A DNA stretch of 64,000 bases, from the NCBI RefSeq assembly GCF_012163155.1, contig NZ_JAAVUN010000003.1, positions 89,280 to 153,279 of the forward strand, in the 5' to 3' direction. A program made the translations under genes and the position numbers. Positions within the stretch are counted from its first letter, which is position 1; every line of letters starts with the position of its first letter. Shown here piece by piece: positions 47,227 through 56,961 of this stretch. A model generated the notes under the pieces. The model searched no databases, was not told where the DNA came from, and saw only the letters and a program-made list of their open reading frames with translations. The DNA comes from Kocuria subflava. Lineage in GTDB: Bacteria > Actinomycetota > Actinomycetes > Actinomycetales > Micrococcaceae.

Positions 47227-47991
47227 ATGGAGGTCTTGCGGTGGCTTTTTGAAGCACAGTTGCACATTGGCGACGGTTTCATCCTGTGGCGTGAGGTGCT
47301 GGGCAATGTGTTCGGCCTGCTCTCCGCTCTGGGCGGAATGCGCCGCAAGATCTGGGCATGGCCCGTGGGGATCATCGGCAACGTCCTGCTGTTCACAGTG
47401 TTCATGGGGGCCGTTTTCGGATCCCCGAATCCGGTGAATCTCCTGGGTCAAGCAGGCCGCCAGGTCATGTTCATTGCGGTGGCCATCTACGGATGGATCC
47501 GCTGGCAGCAGAGCCGCGGCAGTGGCAAAGCCGCGGTGACACCACGTTGGGCCTCGGGACGTGAACGCATCCTCTTGGTGGTGCTTCTGATCCTGGGCAC
47601 TGTGGTGCTGACCCCCATCTTCCGTGCACTGGGGTCCTATGAGCCTGTTTGGGCCGATGCCTGGATCTTTATGGGCTCCGTGGTTGCCACATGGGGCATG
47701 GCCCGGGGGTGGACAGAGTTCTGGCTGGTGTGGGTGGCCGTGGACATTGTGGGCGTGCCCCTGTTGATCAGCGCCGGTTACTGGGCCTCGGCGGCCATGT
47801 ACCTGTTCTACGGTGCCTTCACCCTGATCGGATTTTTTGTGTGGTGGCGCGTGCAGCGCAAGGAATCCGCTGGCACGGCCACCGGAGCCCACGGCGTCGT
47901 GAACACCGCGAACAACCAGGTGGTCTCCGTGGAAACGGCCTTCCCGGATGTCACGGTCACGGTGGAATCGGCTGAGAGGAAGCCGGAATGA
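47227..47991 (+). CDS. pnuX: riboflavin transporter PnuX/RibM (PnuC-like)
   Basis: A 254-residue membrane protein with about 7 helices (SALGGMRRKIWAWPVGIIGNVLLF, ILLVVLLILGTVVLTPIF, VAVDIVGVPLLISAGYW) and PnuC-like W-x-x-W motifs (YGWIRWQQ, GFFVWWR). Actinobacterial members under RFN control import riboflavin by facilitated diffusion. The position directly behind the FMN riboswitch fixes the substrate better than the sequence does. GGAGG 8 bases before the ATG; the last ~45 residues are a hydrophilic tail. ATGA overlap with ribD. Confidence 0.92.
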   Translation: MEVLRWLFEAQLHIGDGFILWREVLGNVFGLLSALGGMRRKIWAWPVGIIGNVLLFTVFMGAVFGSPNPVNLLGQAGRQVMFIAVAIYGWIRWQQSRGSGKAAVTPRWASGRERILLVVLLILGTVVLTPIFRALGSYEPVWADAWIFMGSVVATWGMARGWTEFWLVWVAVDIVGVPLLISAGYWASAAMYLFYGAFTLIGFFVWWRVQRKESAGTATGAHGVVNTANNQVVSVETAFPDVTVTVESAERKPE

Positions 47992-49109
47992 CTCAGCAGG
48001 TGGGACAGTCCTTTTCACCCGCCGACCAGGCGGCCATGCGAGTGGCCCTGGATGCCGCACGGTTGGGCCCGCGCGGGGCCAACCCCCTGGTGGGTGCCGT
48101 GGTGGTGGGACCGGATGGCGGCGTACTGCACGTGGGCCACCACCGCGGGGCAGGCACGCCCCACGCTGAGGTGGACGCCATCCGGCAGGCCCAGGCAGCC
48201 GGAACGGATCTACAGGCGTGCTCTATGGTGGTGACTCTGGAACCGTGCAACCACACCGGCCGGACCGGGCCCTGCGCGCAGGCGATATTGGCTGCCGGGA
48301 TTCCGCGGGTGGTCCATGCCGCGCGGGACACTACTGCGGCTTCCGGTGGAGCGGCCACTCTGCGCGCTGCCGGCGTGCAGGTGGAGGACGGCCTGATGGC
48401 AGAGCAAGCCACCGAACTCAACCACCGCTGGATCATGGCGCAGCAGCAGCGGCGCCCGTTCGTGACGGTCAAGACGGCGCAGACCCTGGACGGTCGCATT
48501 GCTGCAGCTGATGGGACCAGTCAGTGGATCACCGGTGCTGCTGCCAGAGAACACGCCCATTCCATCCGTGCCAGGGTGGAGGCCATTGTTGTGGGCACCG
48601 GCACCGTTCTGGCCGATGACCCGCGCCTGACCGTGCGGCACCAGGCCGCTGCTGCCCCCGATGCCACGGCCCCCGATGCCACCCCAGATCCCCCTGCAGA
48701 TCCCGCACCGCTGCGGGTGGCCATGGGGCATCGTTGCGTCCCGGCCGCGGCCCGCATGCGCGGAACGGATGGCCGCTTCCGGCATCTGAACACCCGGGAT
48801 CCCCGCGCCGCTCTCACCCAGCTCTACGACGACGGCGTCCGGCACGCCTTGGTGGAAGGTGGCGCCACCGTGGTGGGTGCCTTTCTGGAAGCTGACCTGG
48901 CCGATGAACTCACGATCTATCAGGCCCCCATGATTCTTGGCGCAGGGCGCAGTTCCTTCCCGAACCTGGGCATTCACACACTGGGACAGGCCCGCCGTTA
49001 CCGCGCTGATGTCAGCGACGGCGGCGCACTGCACCACCTGGGCGATGACCTGCTGTGGCACCTGGAACCCCAACCTCACACCCTCACCAACCGTCAGGAG
49101 AACCACTGA
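47988..49109 (+). CDS. ribD: bifunctional riboflavin biosynthesis deaminase/reductase RibD
   Basis: Converts the GTP cyclohydrolase II product to 5-amino-6-ribitylaminouracil phosphate in two steps. 373 residues. The deaminase domain (1-150) has His59-Ala-Glu61 and Cys87/Cys96 in LEPCNHTGRTGPC (zinc and proton shuttle). The reductase domain follows: FVTVKTAQTLDGRIA, SQWITG, AIVVGTGTVLADDPRLTVR and LVEGGATVVGAF. An Ala/Pro/Asp-rich linker with APDATAPDAT repeats (near 220-240) interrupts the reductase domain; family members vary here. Overlaps pnuX and ribE. Confidence 0.95.
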   Translation: MTQQVGQSFSPADQAAMRVALDAARLGPRGANPLVGAVVVGPDGGVLHVGHHRGAGTPHAEVDAIRQAQAAGTDLQACSMVVTLEPCNHTGRTGPCAQAILAAGIPRVVHAARDTTAASGGAATLRAAGVQVEDGLMAEQATELNHRWIMAQQQRRPFVTVKTAQTLDGRIAAADGTSQWITGAAAREHAHSIRARVEAIVVGTGTVLADDPRLTVRHQAAAAPDATAPDATPDPPADPAPLRVAMGHRCVPAAARMRGTDGRFRHLNTRDPRAALTQLYDDGVRHALVEGGATVVGAFLEADLADELTIYQAPMILGAGRSSFPNLGIHTLGQARRYRADVSDGGALHHLGDDLLWHLEPQPHTLTNRQENH

Positions 49110-49789
49110 TGTTCACCGGAATCGTGGAAACCACCGGAACTGTGGTGGCCCTTCACCCAGGTGCACCCGGGGCAGGGGATGGCACCGTGACCGTGCGCAT
49201 CCAGGCGGGGGAGATCGTGGATGATCTGCCGCCGGGAGGCTCACTGGCAGTTGACGGCGTGTGCCTCACGCGGGCCGATCACGTCACTGCGGACAATGAC
49301 GGTGCCCGTCAGGCCACCGGTGGACCAGCCGCTGGAGAGTTTGTAGCAGATGTCATGGGGGAGACCTTGGCCCGGACCACTCTGGGCGGATTGCAACCCG
49401 GAGACACCGTCAACCTGGAACGCTGCCTGCCTGTCGCCGGGCGATTGGACGGGCACGTGGTCCAGGGTCACGTGGATGCAACGGGCACCATCACTCAGCG
49501 CGTGGATCACGGCGCCTGGGAGACGGTACGGATCAGCGTCCCGCGGGAACTGGCACCGTTGCTGGCTCAGAAAGGTGCCATTGCCGTGGACGGTGTGTCC
49601 CTGACAGTCACCGCGGTCAGTGCAGCCCGGGAGACCGAGCACTGGTTCGAAATCGGTCTGATCCCCGCAACGCTGGCAGCCACCGGGCTGGGGCACAAGA
49701 CGGAGGGATCTCGGGTGAATCTGGAAGCGGACGTGATGGCCAAGTACGCCGCACGCCTGGCGGCATTTGCCGGAGGTGACCACCAGTGA
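49109..49789 (+). CDS. ribE: riboflavin synthase alpha subunit
   Basis: Dismutates two 6,7-dimethyl-8-ribityllumazines to riboflavin. 226 residues in two lumazine-binding half-barrels: MFTGIVETTGTVVAL ... SLAVDGVCLT and DGHVVQGHVDATG ... GAIAVDGVSLTVT. FTGIVE and the two DGVxLT motifs are diagnostic. The TGATG junction with ribD and CAGGAG upstream fix the start. A ~15-residue Gly/Ala-rich loop (NDGARQATGGPAAG) extends the first half beyond the usual length. Confidence 0.95.
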   Translation: MFTGIVETTGTVVALHPGAPGAGDGTVTVRIQAGEIVDDLPPGGSLAVDGVCLTRADHVTADNDGARQATGGPAAGEFVADVMGETLARTTLGGLQPGDTVNLERCLPVAGRLDGHVVQGHVDATGTITQRVDHGAWETVRISVPRELAPLLAQKGAIAVDGVSLTVTAVSAARETEHWFEIGLIPATLAATGLGHKTEGSRVNLEADVMAKYAARLAAFAGGDHQ

Positions 49790-51138
49790 CTGTACAACCA
49801 CAAGAGACCTTCCTGGATCCTGTTGAGGCCGCGGTGGAGGCCATCCGCACAGGTGGGGCGGTCGTCGTCGTTGATGACGAGGACCGGGAGAACGAAGGCG
49901 ATGTGATCTTTGCGGCCCAGCACGCCACGGCAGAACTCACAGGCTTCACGGTGCGCCACACCTCCGGGGTGCTGTGCGTTCCCATGCAGGCAGAGCGCGC
50001 CGATGCTCTGGGTCTGCCGCCCATGACGGCCGTCAACCAGGATTCCAAGGGAACGGCCTACACCGTCACCTGCGATGCCCGCCTTGGGGTCACCACGGGG
50101 ATCAGTGCAGCTGACCGTGCCAGAACCGCCCGTGTCCTGGCGGCCAAGGATTCCGGGCCTGAAGCCATCACCCGCCCCGGGCACATGCTGCCGCTGCGTG
50201 CGGTGGCCGGTGGCGTCAGGCAACGTCCCGGTCACACGGAAGCCGCTGTGGAGCTGTGCGGCCTGGCCGAGCTGGAGCCCGTTGGTGTGATTGCGGAGTT
50301 GGTGCACGACGACGGATCCATGATGCGTCTGCCCGCCCTGCGGGAATTCGCCACGGAGCACGGACTACCTCTGATAAGCATTGAAGACCTGGTCAGTCAT
50401 GTTGCGGCGCAAGCCACGGACCAGGGTGATGCGGCTGACGTGGTGCCTGCAGTTGCAGTCCCACGCACCATCACGGCCACCTCTGAAGCCGTGGTGATTC
50501 CCATGCCTGAGGGCAGGTTCCAGGTCCGCGGCTGGCAGGTCCCGGATGCTGACGGGACCACCATCGGTGAGCACCTCAGCCTGACCGCCCTTGACCCGGG
50601 CACCGATCGACCCATGATCTCGGAGAACCCGCCCCTGGTGCGATTGCACTCCGAATGCCTCACGGGGGATGTGTTCGGTTCCTTCCGTTGTGATTGTGGA
50701 GCGCAGCTGCACCAAGCGCTGAACATGTTGGCTCAACACGGGGGAACCCTGATCTACGTCCGCCGCCATGAGGGGCGAGGCATCGGTTTGGTGAACAAGC
50801 TGAAGGCTTATCGCCTCCAGGACGGTGGTGCGGACACCGTTGAGGCCAATGAATTGTTGGGGCTACCCGCAGAAGCCCGGGACTGGGGAGCGGCTGCCAC
50901 CATCCTGCGGGAGTTGGGCTTGGACAAGGTGCGCTTGCTGACCAACAATCCGGCCAAGGAAGCGGCATTGCGAACACTTGGCATTGACGTGGTGGAAATC
51001 GTTGCCAACGAGGTCCATGCCAGAGCCGAGAACCACGAATACCTGGTCACCAAGAGGGACCGCATGAACCACAAACTGCAGCACATCGACGACGTGCTGC
51101 CCCCACATCAAGAACACATCGGAGGAGAGCCATCATGA
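49786..51138 (+). CDS. ribBA: bifunctional DHBP synthase / GTP cyclohydrolase II
   Basis: Supplies both precursors of riboflavin. 450 residues. The N-terminal RibB domain (about 5-205) has [10 protein letters not shown] (metal and acid residues), [10 protein letters not shown] and [10 protein letters not shown] ~40-residue linker leads to RibA (about 245-420). The zinc site is Cys291, Cys302 and Cys304 in [29 protein letters not shown] and [12 protein letters not shown] complete it. Both active sites look intact. GTG start overlapping ribE; ATGA overlap with ribH. Confidence 0.96.
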   Translation: MTVQPQETFLDPVEAAVEAIRTGGAVVVVDDEDRENEGDVIFAAQHATAELTGFTVRHTSGVLCVPMQAERADALGLPPMTAVNQDSKGTAYTVTCDARLGVTTGISAADRARTARVLAAKDSGPEAITRPGHMLPLRAVAGGVRQRPGHTEAAVELCGLAELEPVGVIAELVHDDGSMMRLPALREFATEHGLPLISIEDLVSHVAAQATDQGDAADVVPAVAVPRTITATSEAVVIPMPEGRFQVRGWQVPDADGTTIGEHLSLTALDPGTDRPMISENPPLVRLHSECLTGDVFGSFRCDCGAQLHQALNMLAQHGGTLIYVRRHEGRGIGLVNKLKAYRLQDGGADTVEANELLGLPAEARDWGAAATILRELGLDKVRLLTNNPAKEAALRTLGIDVVEIVANEVHARAENHEYLVTKRDRMNHKLQHIDDVLPPHQEHIGGEPS

Positions 51139-51614
51139 GCGGTCACGGCGCACCCACCCCAGAACTGTCCACCATCAACACCCAAGGACTGTCCGTTGCC
51201 GTGGTCGCCTCCAGTTGGCACACCACCATCATGGACGGTCTGCTGGACGGTGCCCGGCGTGCCCTGCAGGATGCCAACATCAGCAACAGCGTGACGGTGC
51301 GAGTCCCGGGCTCCTTTGAGCTGCCGGTGGCTGCTGCTCGACTGGCTGCCACCTACGACGCTGTGGTGGCCTTGGGTGTGGTGATTCGCGGTGGTACCCC
51401 CCATTTTGACTACGTCTGCCAGGCTGCTACGAATGGCATCACCAAGGTTTCCGTGGAAACTGGCAAGCCCGTGGGATTCGGCGTCCTGACCTGCGACACA
51501 GAACAGCAGGGGCTGGATCGCGCAGGACTGGCCGATTCGCAGGAGGACAAGGGCTACGAAGCAACGGCGGCAGCCATTGAGACTGCCGCCGTGCTGCGTG
51601 ATCTGGGTCTCTGA
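51135..51614 (+). CDS. ribH: 6,7-dimethyl-8-ribityllumazine synthase
   Basis: Condenses DHBP with 5-amino-6-ribitylaminouracil; forms icosahedral or pentameric shells. 159 residues with [48 protein letters not shown] (catalytic His) and [18 protein letters not shown]. Note D-T-E-Q-Q replacing the commoner T-x-D-T-x-E-Q-A spacing only slightly. Last gene of the operon; it ends 3 bases before the convergent GNAT stop with no separate terminator visible. Confidence 0.96.
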   Translation: MSGHGAPTPELSTINTQGLSVAVVASSWHTTIMDGLLDGARRALQDANISNSVTVRVPGSFELPVAAARLAATYDAVVALGVVIRGGTPHFDYVCQAATNGITKVSVETGKPVGFGVLTCDTEQQGLDRAGLADSQEDKGYEATAAAIETAAVLRDLGL

Positions 51615-51617
51615 CCG

Positions 51618-52157
51618 TCAGAGGTAGTCGTCCTCGGCTTCCTGCTGCCAACGGTTGAAGTCCAAGGTCAGATACAAGGCCAGGGCGGGGGAGTTGTCCT
51701 CACGGATGCGCAAACTCACCCGTTCGTGGCCGGCCTCTTTCAGAGCGGCTGCGGATTCCCGAACCAAGCGCTCAGCCAGACCCTGACGCCTGTGGGCGCT
51801 GTGGGTGAACAGCTCAAAAATGTACGGGGCATCCGGCAGGCCTTCACCCGCCCTGCGCCCCACCACAAGTGACGCGGCCACGATTTCGCCCTCGTCATTC
51901 AGTACCACCGGGGAGGCCTCCGGCAGAAACGTTCCGTACTCGCCGGCGAACAGTCCGGCCACGATCTCCTTGGCCTGATCCAGGTTGTCCACCCCGCCGT
52001 TGGCACTGTCCAGACCCACGGCTTCATAGGCGGCATGGAACAGGTGGGCCAACGCTTCCTGATCATCTGGCTCGGCATGACGCCCCGGCAGTTGGGCAGA
52101 GCTGGAGCGGGGTACCAGATCAGCAGTACGTGCAATCAAAATGATGGTGCCAGTCAT
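51618..52157 (-). CDS. GNAT-family N-acetyltransferase
   Basis: 179 residues. The GNAT fold is supported by IFELFTHSAHRRQGLAERLV (motif A with R-R-x-G-x-A) and LRIREDNSPALALYLTLDF (motif B). The conserved N-terminal segment is HAEPDDQEALAHLFHAAYEAVG. Substrate unknown. GGAGG sits 5-6 bases before the ATG at 52157; a longer ORF upstream is rejected. Monocistronic, convergent with ribH and downstream of the qcr operon terminator. Confidence 0.85.
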   Translation of the reverse strand: MTGTIILIARTADLVPRSSSAQLPGRHAEPDDQEALAHLFHAAYEAVGLDSANGGVDNLDQAKEIVAGLFAGEYGTFLPEASPVVLNDEGEIVAASLVVGRRAGEGLPDAPYIFELFTHSAHRRQGLAERLVRESAAALKEAGHERVSLRIREDNSPALALYLTLDFNRWQQEAEDDYL

Positions 52158-52302
52158 CGTGCCCTCCGTCAATGTCAGCTGCGCGCGGGATGCGCGAAAC
52201 GCATGTGCTTGTGGTCGCAACGGGTGTTCCGTCTGCCTGTAAGCGTACTCACATGCACAGGAGGAGCTGGTGCGACGTGTCGGATCGTTTCAAGGTCGTT
52301 GT

Positions 52303-52343
52303 AACAAGGGCCCGGTTCAGCAGCGCTGAACCGGGCCCTTGTT
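52303..52343 (-). terminator. terminator of the ctaE-qcrCAB operon
   Basis: AACAAGGGCCCGGTTCAGC pairs perfectly (19 bp) with its complement around AGC, 40 bases beyond the qcrB stop on the minus strand. No long T-run. Confidence 0.85.
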
Positions 52344-52382
52344 GGTGGGGACCACCGAGGTTCTTGTGAACCCCTGTGATCA

Positions 52383-54071
52383 TCAGTGGCGCGTCGAGGT
52401 GCTTCCCGCGGACTCGAGTTGATCGACGTCGTGGGCGTGCTCGTGGTGAGCGGCCTCCAACTCGGTGGGGGTCACCGGGGCCACGCGGTCCTCGTAGAAG
52501 AAGCGGGACAAGCGTCCGCGAACCTTCTCCGAGCCGGTGATCTTGCCCTTGGCGTTCTCCTGAGCAGGCATCACCTGGGCGTCCTCGTAGGACACCAGCG
52601 TGTAGCGGCGGTACTCGTCCAGGGGCTCGTGCACCTCGATGAACTCACCGTGGGCCAGCTGCTGCACGCGTCCGGTCTCACGGCCGTGGAGCACGATCTC
52701 GCGGTCCTTGCGCTGCAGGGACAGGCAGATGCGGCGGGTGATGATGAACGCGATGATCGGTCCGAAGAAGAACAGGAACCGCAGCAGGTAGATCACATCG
52801 TTGACAGCCACGTGGAAGTGGGTGGCAATGAGGTCACCGGTGGCGGCGATCATCAAGACGCCGTAGTAGACCATGGCGGCCACACCCAAGCCCGTGCGGG
52901 TGGGGGCGTTGCGCGGACGGTCCAGGATGTTGTGCACCCGGTTGTCCTTGGTGACCCAACGCTCCACCCAAGGCCAGATGAACATGCCGATCACAAAGAC
53001 CGTCAGAGCCAGGATCGGCAACAGCACGGCCATGGGCAGGGAAACCAGGTTGAACAGGTCCCATTCCCAGTTGAACGGCCAGTTACCCGGCATCAGACGC
53101 AGCGCGCCATCGGTCCACAACATGTACCAGTCAGGCTGGGAACCTGCCTGCACGGGGGAGGGATCGTAGGGGCCGTAGTTCCAGATCGCGTTGATCTGCA
53201 CCATCGAGGCAATGGCCGCCAGCACACCGAAGACGATGAAGAAGAAGCCACCCGCCTTGGCCGCGTAAACCGGGCCGACCGGGAAGCCCACCACGTTGTT
53301 CTCGGTTCGGCCGGGGCCGGGGAACTGGGTGTGCTTGTGCACAACCACCATGAACAGGTGCACCACGATCAAGGCCAGGATGATCACCGGCACAATGAAC
53401 ACGTGCACGATGTACATACGGCCGATGATGGCGTGACCCGGGAACTCGCCGCCGAAGATCAGCATGGAGATGTAAGCGCCAACCAGCGGGATGGAACGTG
53501 CCAGGCCGTCCACGATGCGCAGGCCGTTGCCGGAGAGCACGTCATCGGGCAGGGAGTAGCCGGAGAAGCCGGCCACCAGGGCCATGACGAACAACAGGCA
53601 GCCGACCACCCAGTTCAGTTCACGCGGGCGGCGGAAGGCACCGGTGAAGAAGATGCGGGCCATGTGCACCATGATCGCCACTGAGAAGAGCAGAGCTGCC
53701 CAGTGGTGCAGCTGGCGCAGGAACAGACCGCCGCGGATGTCGAAGGAGATGTGCAGCGTGGAGGCGTAGGCCGCTGACATTTCCACGCCCTGCATGGGGA
53801 CGTAGTTTCCGGTGTATTCCGTGGTGGCCATGGTGGGGTCGAACCAGAAGGCCAGGAAGGTGCCGGAGAGCAGCAGGATGATGAAGCAGTAGAGCGCGAC
53901 TTCACCGAACATGAAGGACCAGTGGTCGGGGAAGATCTTCCGGCCAAACTCCTTGATGATCGGGGACAGACCCACGCGGGTGTCCACGAAGTTCGCGATC
54001 TTGCCGACGTTGGTGTCGGCCTGGTACTCAGCGGACGTGCCGTGAGTGGACGTGGTGGTGGAGGCAGACAT
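52383..54071 (-). CDS. qcrB: cytochrome bc1 complex cytochrome b subunit
   Basis: Quinol-oxidising, haem-b-bearing subunit of the actinobacterial bcc:aa3 supercomplex. 562 residues with eight or nine transmembrane helices. Haem ligands lie in LHHWAALLFSVAIMVHMARIF and in IVVHLFMVVVHKH; the Qo-site P-D-W-Y appears as QPDWYMLW. A ~120-residue charged C-terminal extension is typical for actinobacteria, here ending His/Glu-rich. The Q-site is the target of the telacebec class in mycobacteria. Starts one base inside the qcrA stop (TGATG). Confidence 0.96.
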   Translation of the reverse strand: MSASTTTSTHGTSAEYQADTNVGKIANFVDTRVGLSPIIKEFGRKIFPDHWSFMFGEVALYCFIILLLSGTFLAFWFDPTMATTEYTGNYVPMQGVEMSAAYASTLHISFDIRGGLFLRQLHHWAALLFSVAIMVHMARIFFTGAFRRPRELNWVVGCLLFVMALVAGFSGYSLPDDVLSGNGLRIVDGLARSIPLVGAYISMLIFGGEFPGHAIIGRMYIVHVFIVPVIILALIVVHLFMVVVHKHTQFPGPGRTENNVVGFPVGPVYAAKAGGFFFIVFGVLAAIASMVQINAIWNYGPYDPSPVQAGSQPDWYMLWTDGALRLMPGNWPFNWEWDLFNLVSLPMAVLLPILALTVFVIGMFIWPWVERWVTKDNRVHNILDRPRNAPTRTGLGVAAMVYYGVLMIAATGDLIATHFHVAVNDVIYLLRFLFFFGPIIAFIITRRICLSLQRKDREIVLHGRETGRVQQLAHGEFIEVHEPLDEYRRYTLVSYEDAQVMPAQENAKGKITGSEKVRGRLSRFFYEDRVAPVTPTELEAAHHEHAHDVDQLESAGSTSTRH

Positions 54072-55171
54072 CAGTTACCGTTCTCCTCTTCCATCTCGTT
54101 GACCGCGATCACGCGCTGGGAATAGGTGGGACCGACCGGCTCCGGGAAGTCACCGGTGGCCACCAGGTAGCCCTCGTCATCGACGGAGATGGGCAACTGG
54201 GGCAGCGGACGGGAGGCCGGGCCAAAGATGACCTCGCACTCGTTGGCCAGGTCGAAGGTCGACTGGTGGCAGGGGCACAGCAGGTGGTGCGTGCGCTGCT
54301 CGTACAGAGCAATGGGGCAACCCACGTGGGTGCAGACCTTGGAGTAGGCAAAGATGCCGTCCACGTTCCAGTCCTCGCGGCCCGGGCTCACGTTCACGGT
54401 GTCCGGGTCCAAACGCATGAGCAGCACAACGGCCTTGGCCTTCTCGTCCAGGTAGCCGTCGTCGTGGCTGAGGCCGGAGAGGTTCTCCGGGAGCACGTGG
54501 AAGGTGGAACCCAAGGTGACATCAGAGGCCTTGATGGGCGTGCCGGAGGGGTCACGAACCAGGCGAACGCCGTCCTCCCACAGGGTGTGGCGCAGGGGAG
54601 TCAGATCCAACGGCCCCAGGTCTCGCAGCAGACCCACGAACGGAAGCGGGGCCAGGACAGCTGCACCGATCAGGGTGTTGCGGATCAGCGGACGGCGCTT
54701 GATCCCGGACTCGTCCAGGATGGTGCCCATGATCTGCTCCGCCTCAGCACGCTGAGCCTCGGTCACGACGTCGTGGCGTTCTTCCACGAGCTCGTGGTCC
54801 GGCATCAAGGTGCGGGCCCAGTGCACAACGCCCACACCGATGCCCAGCATGCCCAGGGCGATGCCGCCGCCGAGCAGCAGGTTCTGCAGGCGCAAGGCGG
54901 AGGTGGCCTCAGGATCCGTGACCGAGTAGATGTCCCCGTCCACGCGGATACCGAAGTACCCAATGAAGAAGAGCACGGAACCGATGATGGATACGGCGAA
55001 CAGCAGCGCCACCTGGCGCTCAGCTCGCTTGGCCGCACCGGAGTCGACGTCGGTGCTGCGGGGGCGGTGCGGAGGCAGACCCGGGTCTTGGAAGGTCTCC
55101 GGTGCGGACGCGGTGCGGTCCAGCACGTTTCCCTTCTTCCCCTGGGGAAGGCCGTCACGGTGGTCAGCCAT
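54071..55171 (-). CDS. qcrA: cytochrome bc1 complex Rieske iron-sulfur subunit
   Basis: 366 residues with three N-terminal transmembrane helices (about 55-75, 95-115, 165-185), the actinobacterial form, and a C-terminal Rieske domain. [2Fe-2S] ligands are C-T-H in SKVCTHVGCPIALY and C-P-C-H in LLCPCHQSTFD. Electrons pass from quinol via this centre to QcrC. A pre-Rieske loop (DDGYLDEKAKAVVLLMRLDP) is as expected. GAGGGAC lies near the ATG. Operon position third. Confidence 0.96.
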   Translation of the reverse strand: MADHRDGLPQGKKGNVLDRTASAPETFQDPGLPPHRPRSTDVDSGAAKRAERQVALLFAVSIIGSVLFFIGYFGIRVDGDIYSVTDPEATSALRLQNLLLGGGIALGMLGIGVGVVHWARTLMPDHELVEERHDVVTEAQRAEAEQIMGTILDESGIKRRPLIRNTLIGAAVLAPLPFVGLLRDLGPLDLTPLRHTLWEDGVRLVRDPSGTPIKASDVTLGSTFHVLPENLSGLSHDDGYLDEKAKAVVLLMRLDPDTVNVSPGREDWNVDGIFAYSKVCTHVGCPIALYEQRTHHLLCPCHQSTFDLANECEVIFGPASRPLPQLPISVDDEGYLVATGDFPEPVGPTYSQRVIAVNEMEEENGN

Positions 55172-55246
55172 GTGGTCCCTCTTCTTCTTTTCTAGTGTGA
55201 AATGTGGTGCTTGTTCACCGGTTGCCCGGCGTAGTGCAGTTGATGA

Positions 55247-56035
55247 TCAGGCAGACCGTGAGGTGAGCCAGACGGCAAAGCCGATGATGATCAACAGGCC
55301 GATGGTCCAGATGAACAGGCCCTCGGAGACCGGGCCCAAGGAGCCCAGGCCGAACCCGCCCGGATCGGTGTTGTTGTCGATCGACTTCAAGTAGGTGATC
55401 ACATCGCGCTTTTCTTCAGGCGTGATGTTGGCGTCGTTGAAGACCGGCATGTTCCCGGGGCCGGTCTGCATTGCCTCGTAAATGTGAGCCTCGTCCACGC
55501 CCATCAGGGAGGGAGCGTACTTGCCGCGGGTCAGGGCGCCGCCGGCGCCGGCTGCGTTGTGGCACATGGCGCAGTTGGCCAGGAACACCTTGGCACCGTT
55601 GGCGGGATCGCCCTGGGTCACGTCCAGGTACTCGTCCTCAGGAACGGCCGGTCCGGCGCCCAAGGAGGCCACGTAGGCGGCCAGCTGGCGGGTCTGTTCG
55701 TCAGTGAACTGCTCCGGCTTCACCTGGGCCTGGGGGCCCTGCATCTGCATGGGCATACGGCCGGTGCCGACCTGGAATTCGACCGATGCAGCACCCACGC
55801 CCACCAGGGACGGGCCGGCGTCGGAGCCTTCACCGTTCATGCCGTGACAGGTGGAGCAGTTGGCGATGAACAACTTGGAGCCTTCATCAACCTCCGAAGC
55901 CGTGTAGTCATCGGCGGCCTTGGCCTGGTTGGTGGTCGTGGCGACAGCGTAGAGACCACCGGTCAGGAGAAGAGCGCACATGAGCAGGGCCAGCAGGGCC
56001 AGCGGGTGGCGTCGCTTCTGTGAGAGAGCCTTCAC
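55247..56035 (-). CDS. qcrC: cytochrome bc1 complex di-haem cytochrome c subunit
   Basis: 262 residues. An N-terminal signal anchor (PLALLALLMCALLLTGGLYA) and two cytochrome-c domains with CSTCH (near 60) and CAMCH (near 156). Axial Met candidates are in GRMPMQMQ and GNMPVF. A C-terminal transmembrane helix runs GLFIWTIGLLIIIGFAVWL. The di-haem form replaces a separate soluble cytochrome c and hands electrons directly to cytochrome aa3, as in other actinobacteria. 75-base gap to qcrA. Confidence 0.96.
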   Translation of the reverse strand: MKALSQKRRHPLALLALLMCALLLTGGLYAVATTTNQAKAADDYTASEVDEGSKLFIANCSTCHGMNGEGSDAGPSLVGVGAASVEFQVGTGRMPMQMQGPQAQVKPEQFTDEQTRQLAAYVASLGAGPAVPEDEYLDVTQGDPANGAKVFLANCAMCHNAAGAGGALTRGKYAPSLMGVDEAHIYEAMQTGPGNMPVFNDANITPEEKRDVITYLKSIDNNTDPGGFGLGSLGPVSEGLFIWTIGLLIIIGFAVWLTSRSA

Positions 56036-56087
56036 GTCAGAAGTTCCTTAAGAGTTGAGCGGAGCGGGACTTGAGCGGTGGAACGCG

Positions 56088-56738
56088 TTACCGGAGGAAG
56101 TACACGATGATGAACAGCGCGATCCAGATGACATCCACGAAGTGCCAGTAGTAAGACACGACGATGGCCGAGGTGGCCTCAAAGTGCCCGAACCGCTTGG
56201 CCAAGTAGGCGCGTCCAATGATGATCAGGAAGGCGATCAAACCACCGGTCACGTGGATGGCGTGGAAGCCGGTGGTGATGTAGAAGGCCGAGCCGTAGGC
56301 GTTGGCGGCGATGGTGATGCCGTGGGAGACCAGTTCGGCGTACTCAAAGGTCTGCACGGATACGAAGACCGCGCCCATGAAGAACGTGAGGATGAACCAC
56401 TCGATCATGCCCCACTTGCCGACCTGCAAGATGCCGCCGGTGCGGCGCGGCTGCAAGCGCTCTGCTGCGAACACACCGAACTGGCAGGTCACGGAGGACA
56501 ACACCAGGACAGTGGTGTTGGCCAGTGCCAGGGGAATGTTCAGCTTGGCTGCTTCCTCGGTCCACAGCTCAGGCTGGGTGGCGCGGAGGGTGAAGTACAT
56601 GGCGAACAGACCCGCAAAGAACATGAGCTCGGAGGCCAACCACACGATGGTCCCCACTGCGGTGAGGTTCGGGCGATTGATGGCCGGGGCGGGCTGCCGC
56701 GCTGCTGGGGCATGGGTTGCTGTCGTCACGAACGACAT
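56088..56738 (-). CDS. ctaE: cytochrome c oxidase subunit III
   Basis: 216 residues, seven-helix (actinobacterial short) subunit III of aa3 oxidase, with [21 protein letters not shown] (helix III-type Glu), [35 protein letters not shown] and the C-terminal [20 protein letters not shown]. First gene of the ctaE-qcrC-qcrA-qcrB unit, which ties the oxidase to the bcc complex. The ATG at 56738 is inside the 13-base palindrome CGACATTATGTCG and has only a weak ribosome binding site; the longer upstream ORF is rejected. Divergent from trpD. Confidence 0.95.
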   Translation of the reverse strand: MSFVTTATHAPAARQPAPAINRPNLTAVGTIVWLASELMFFAGLFAMYFTLRATQPELWTEEAAKLNIPLALANTTVLVLSSVTCQFGVFAAERLQPRRTGGILQVGKWGMIEWFILTFFMGAVFVSVQTFEYAELVSHGITIAANAYGSAFYITTGFHAIHVTGGLIAFLIIIGRAYLAKRFGHFEATSAIVVSYYWHFVDVIWIALFIIVYFLR

Positions 56739-56924
56739 TATGTCGCCAAACGGTCGCCCGGACCAACCGAGACACCCCGTGAAGCAACCGAAGTTCTGAC
56801 TTCCAAGTATCTGGGTGGAGGTTCCTCTGTTGCGTTCCCAGGTCTGACAGGGCTTGAGCAGTGGTGTGCCCGGTACATGGCAACTCGGCAACCAGGACGA
56901 GCAGGGCGGCCGATCACAGGCAAC

Positions 56925-56954
56925 TTATGGCACACGTCATGCCCCCGTTAGAAT
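56925..56954 (+). promoter_or_regulatory. promoter of trpD, leaderless type
   Basis: TTATGG (56925-56930), an 18-base spacer and TAGAAT (56949-56954), with the GTG start only 7 bases further on. Transcription should begin at or next to the start codon, and no Shine-Dalgarno sequence is present. Confidence 0.6.
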
Positions 56955-56961
56955 CGCAGGC

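Noticed and set aside
52386-53684. 432-codon antisense frame opposite qcrB
   Set aside because: Shadow of qcrB; His/Asp/Gln-rich low-information sequence.
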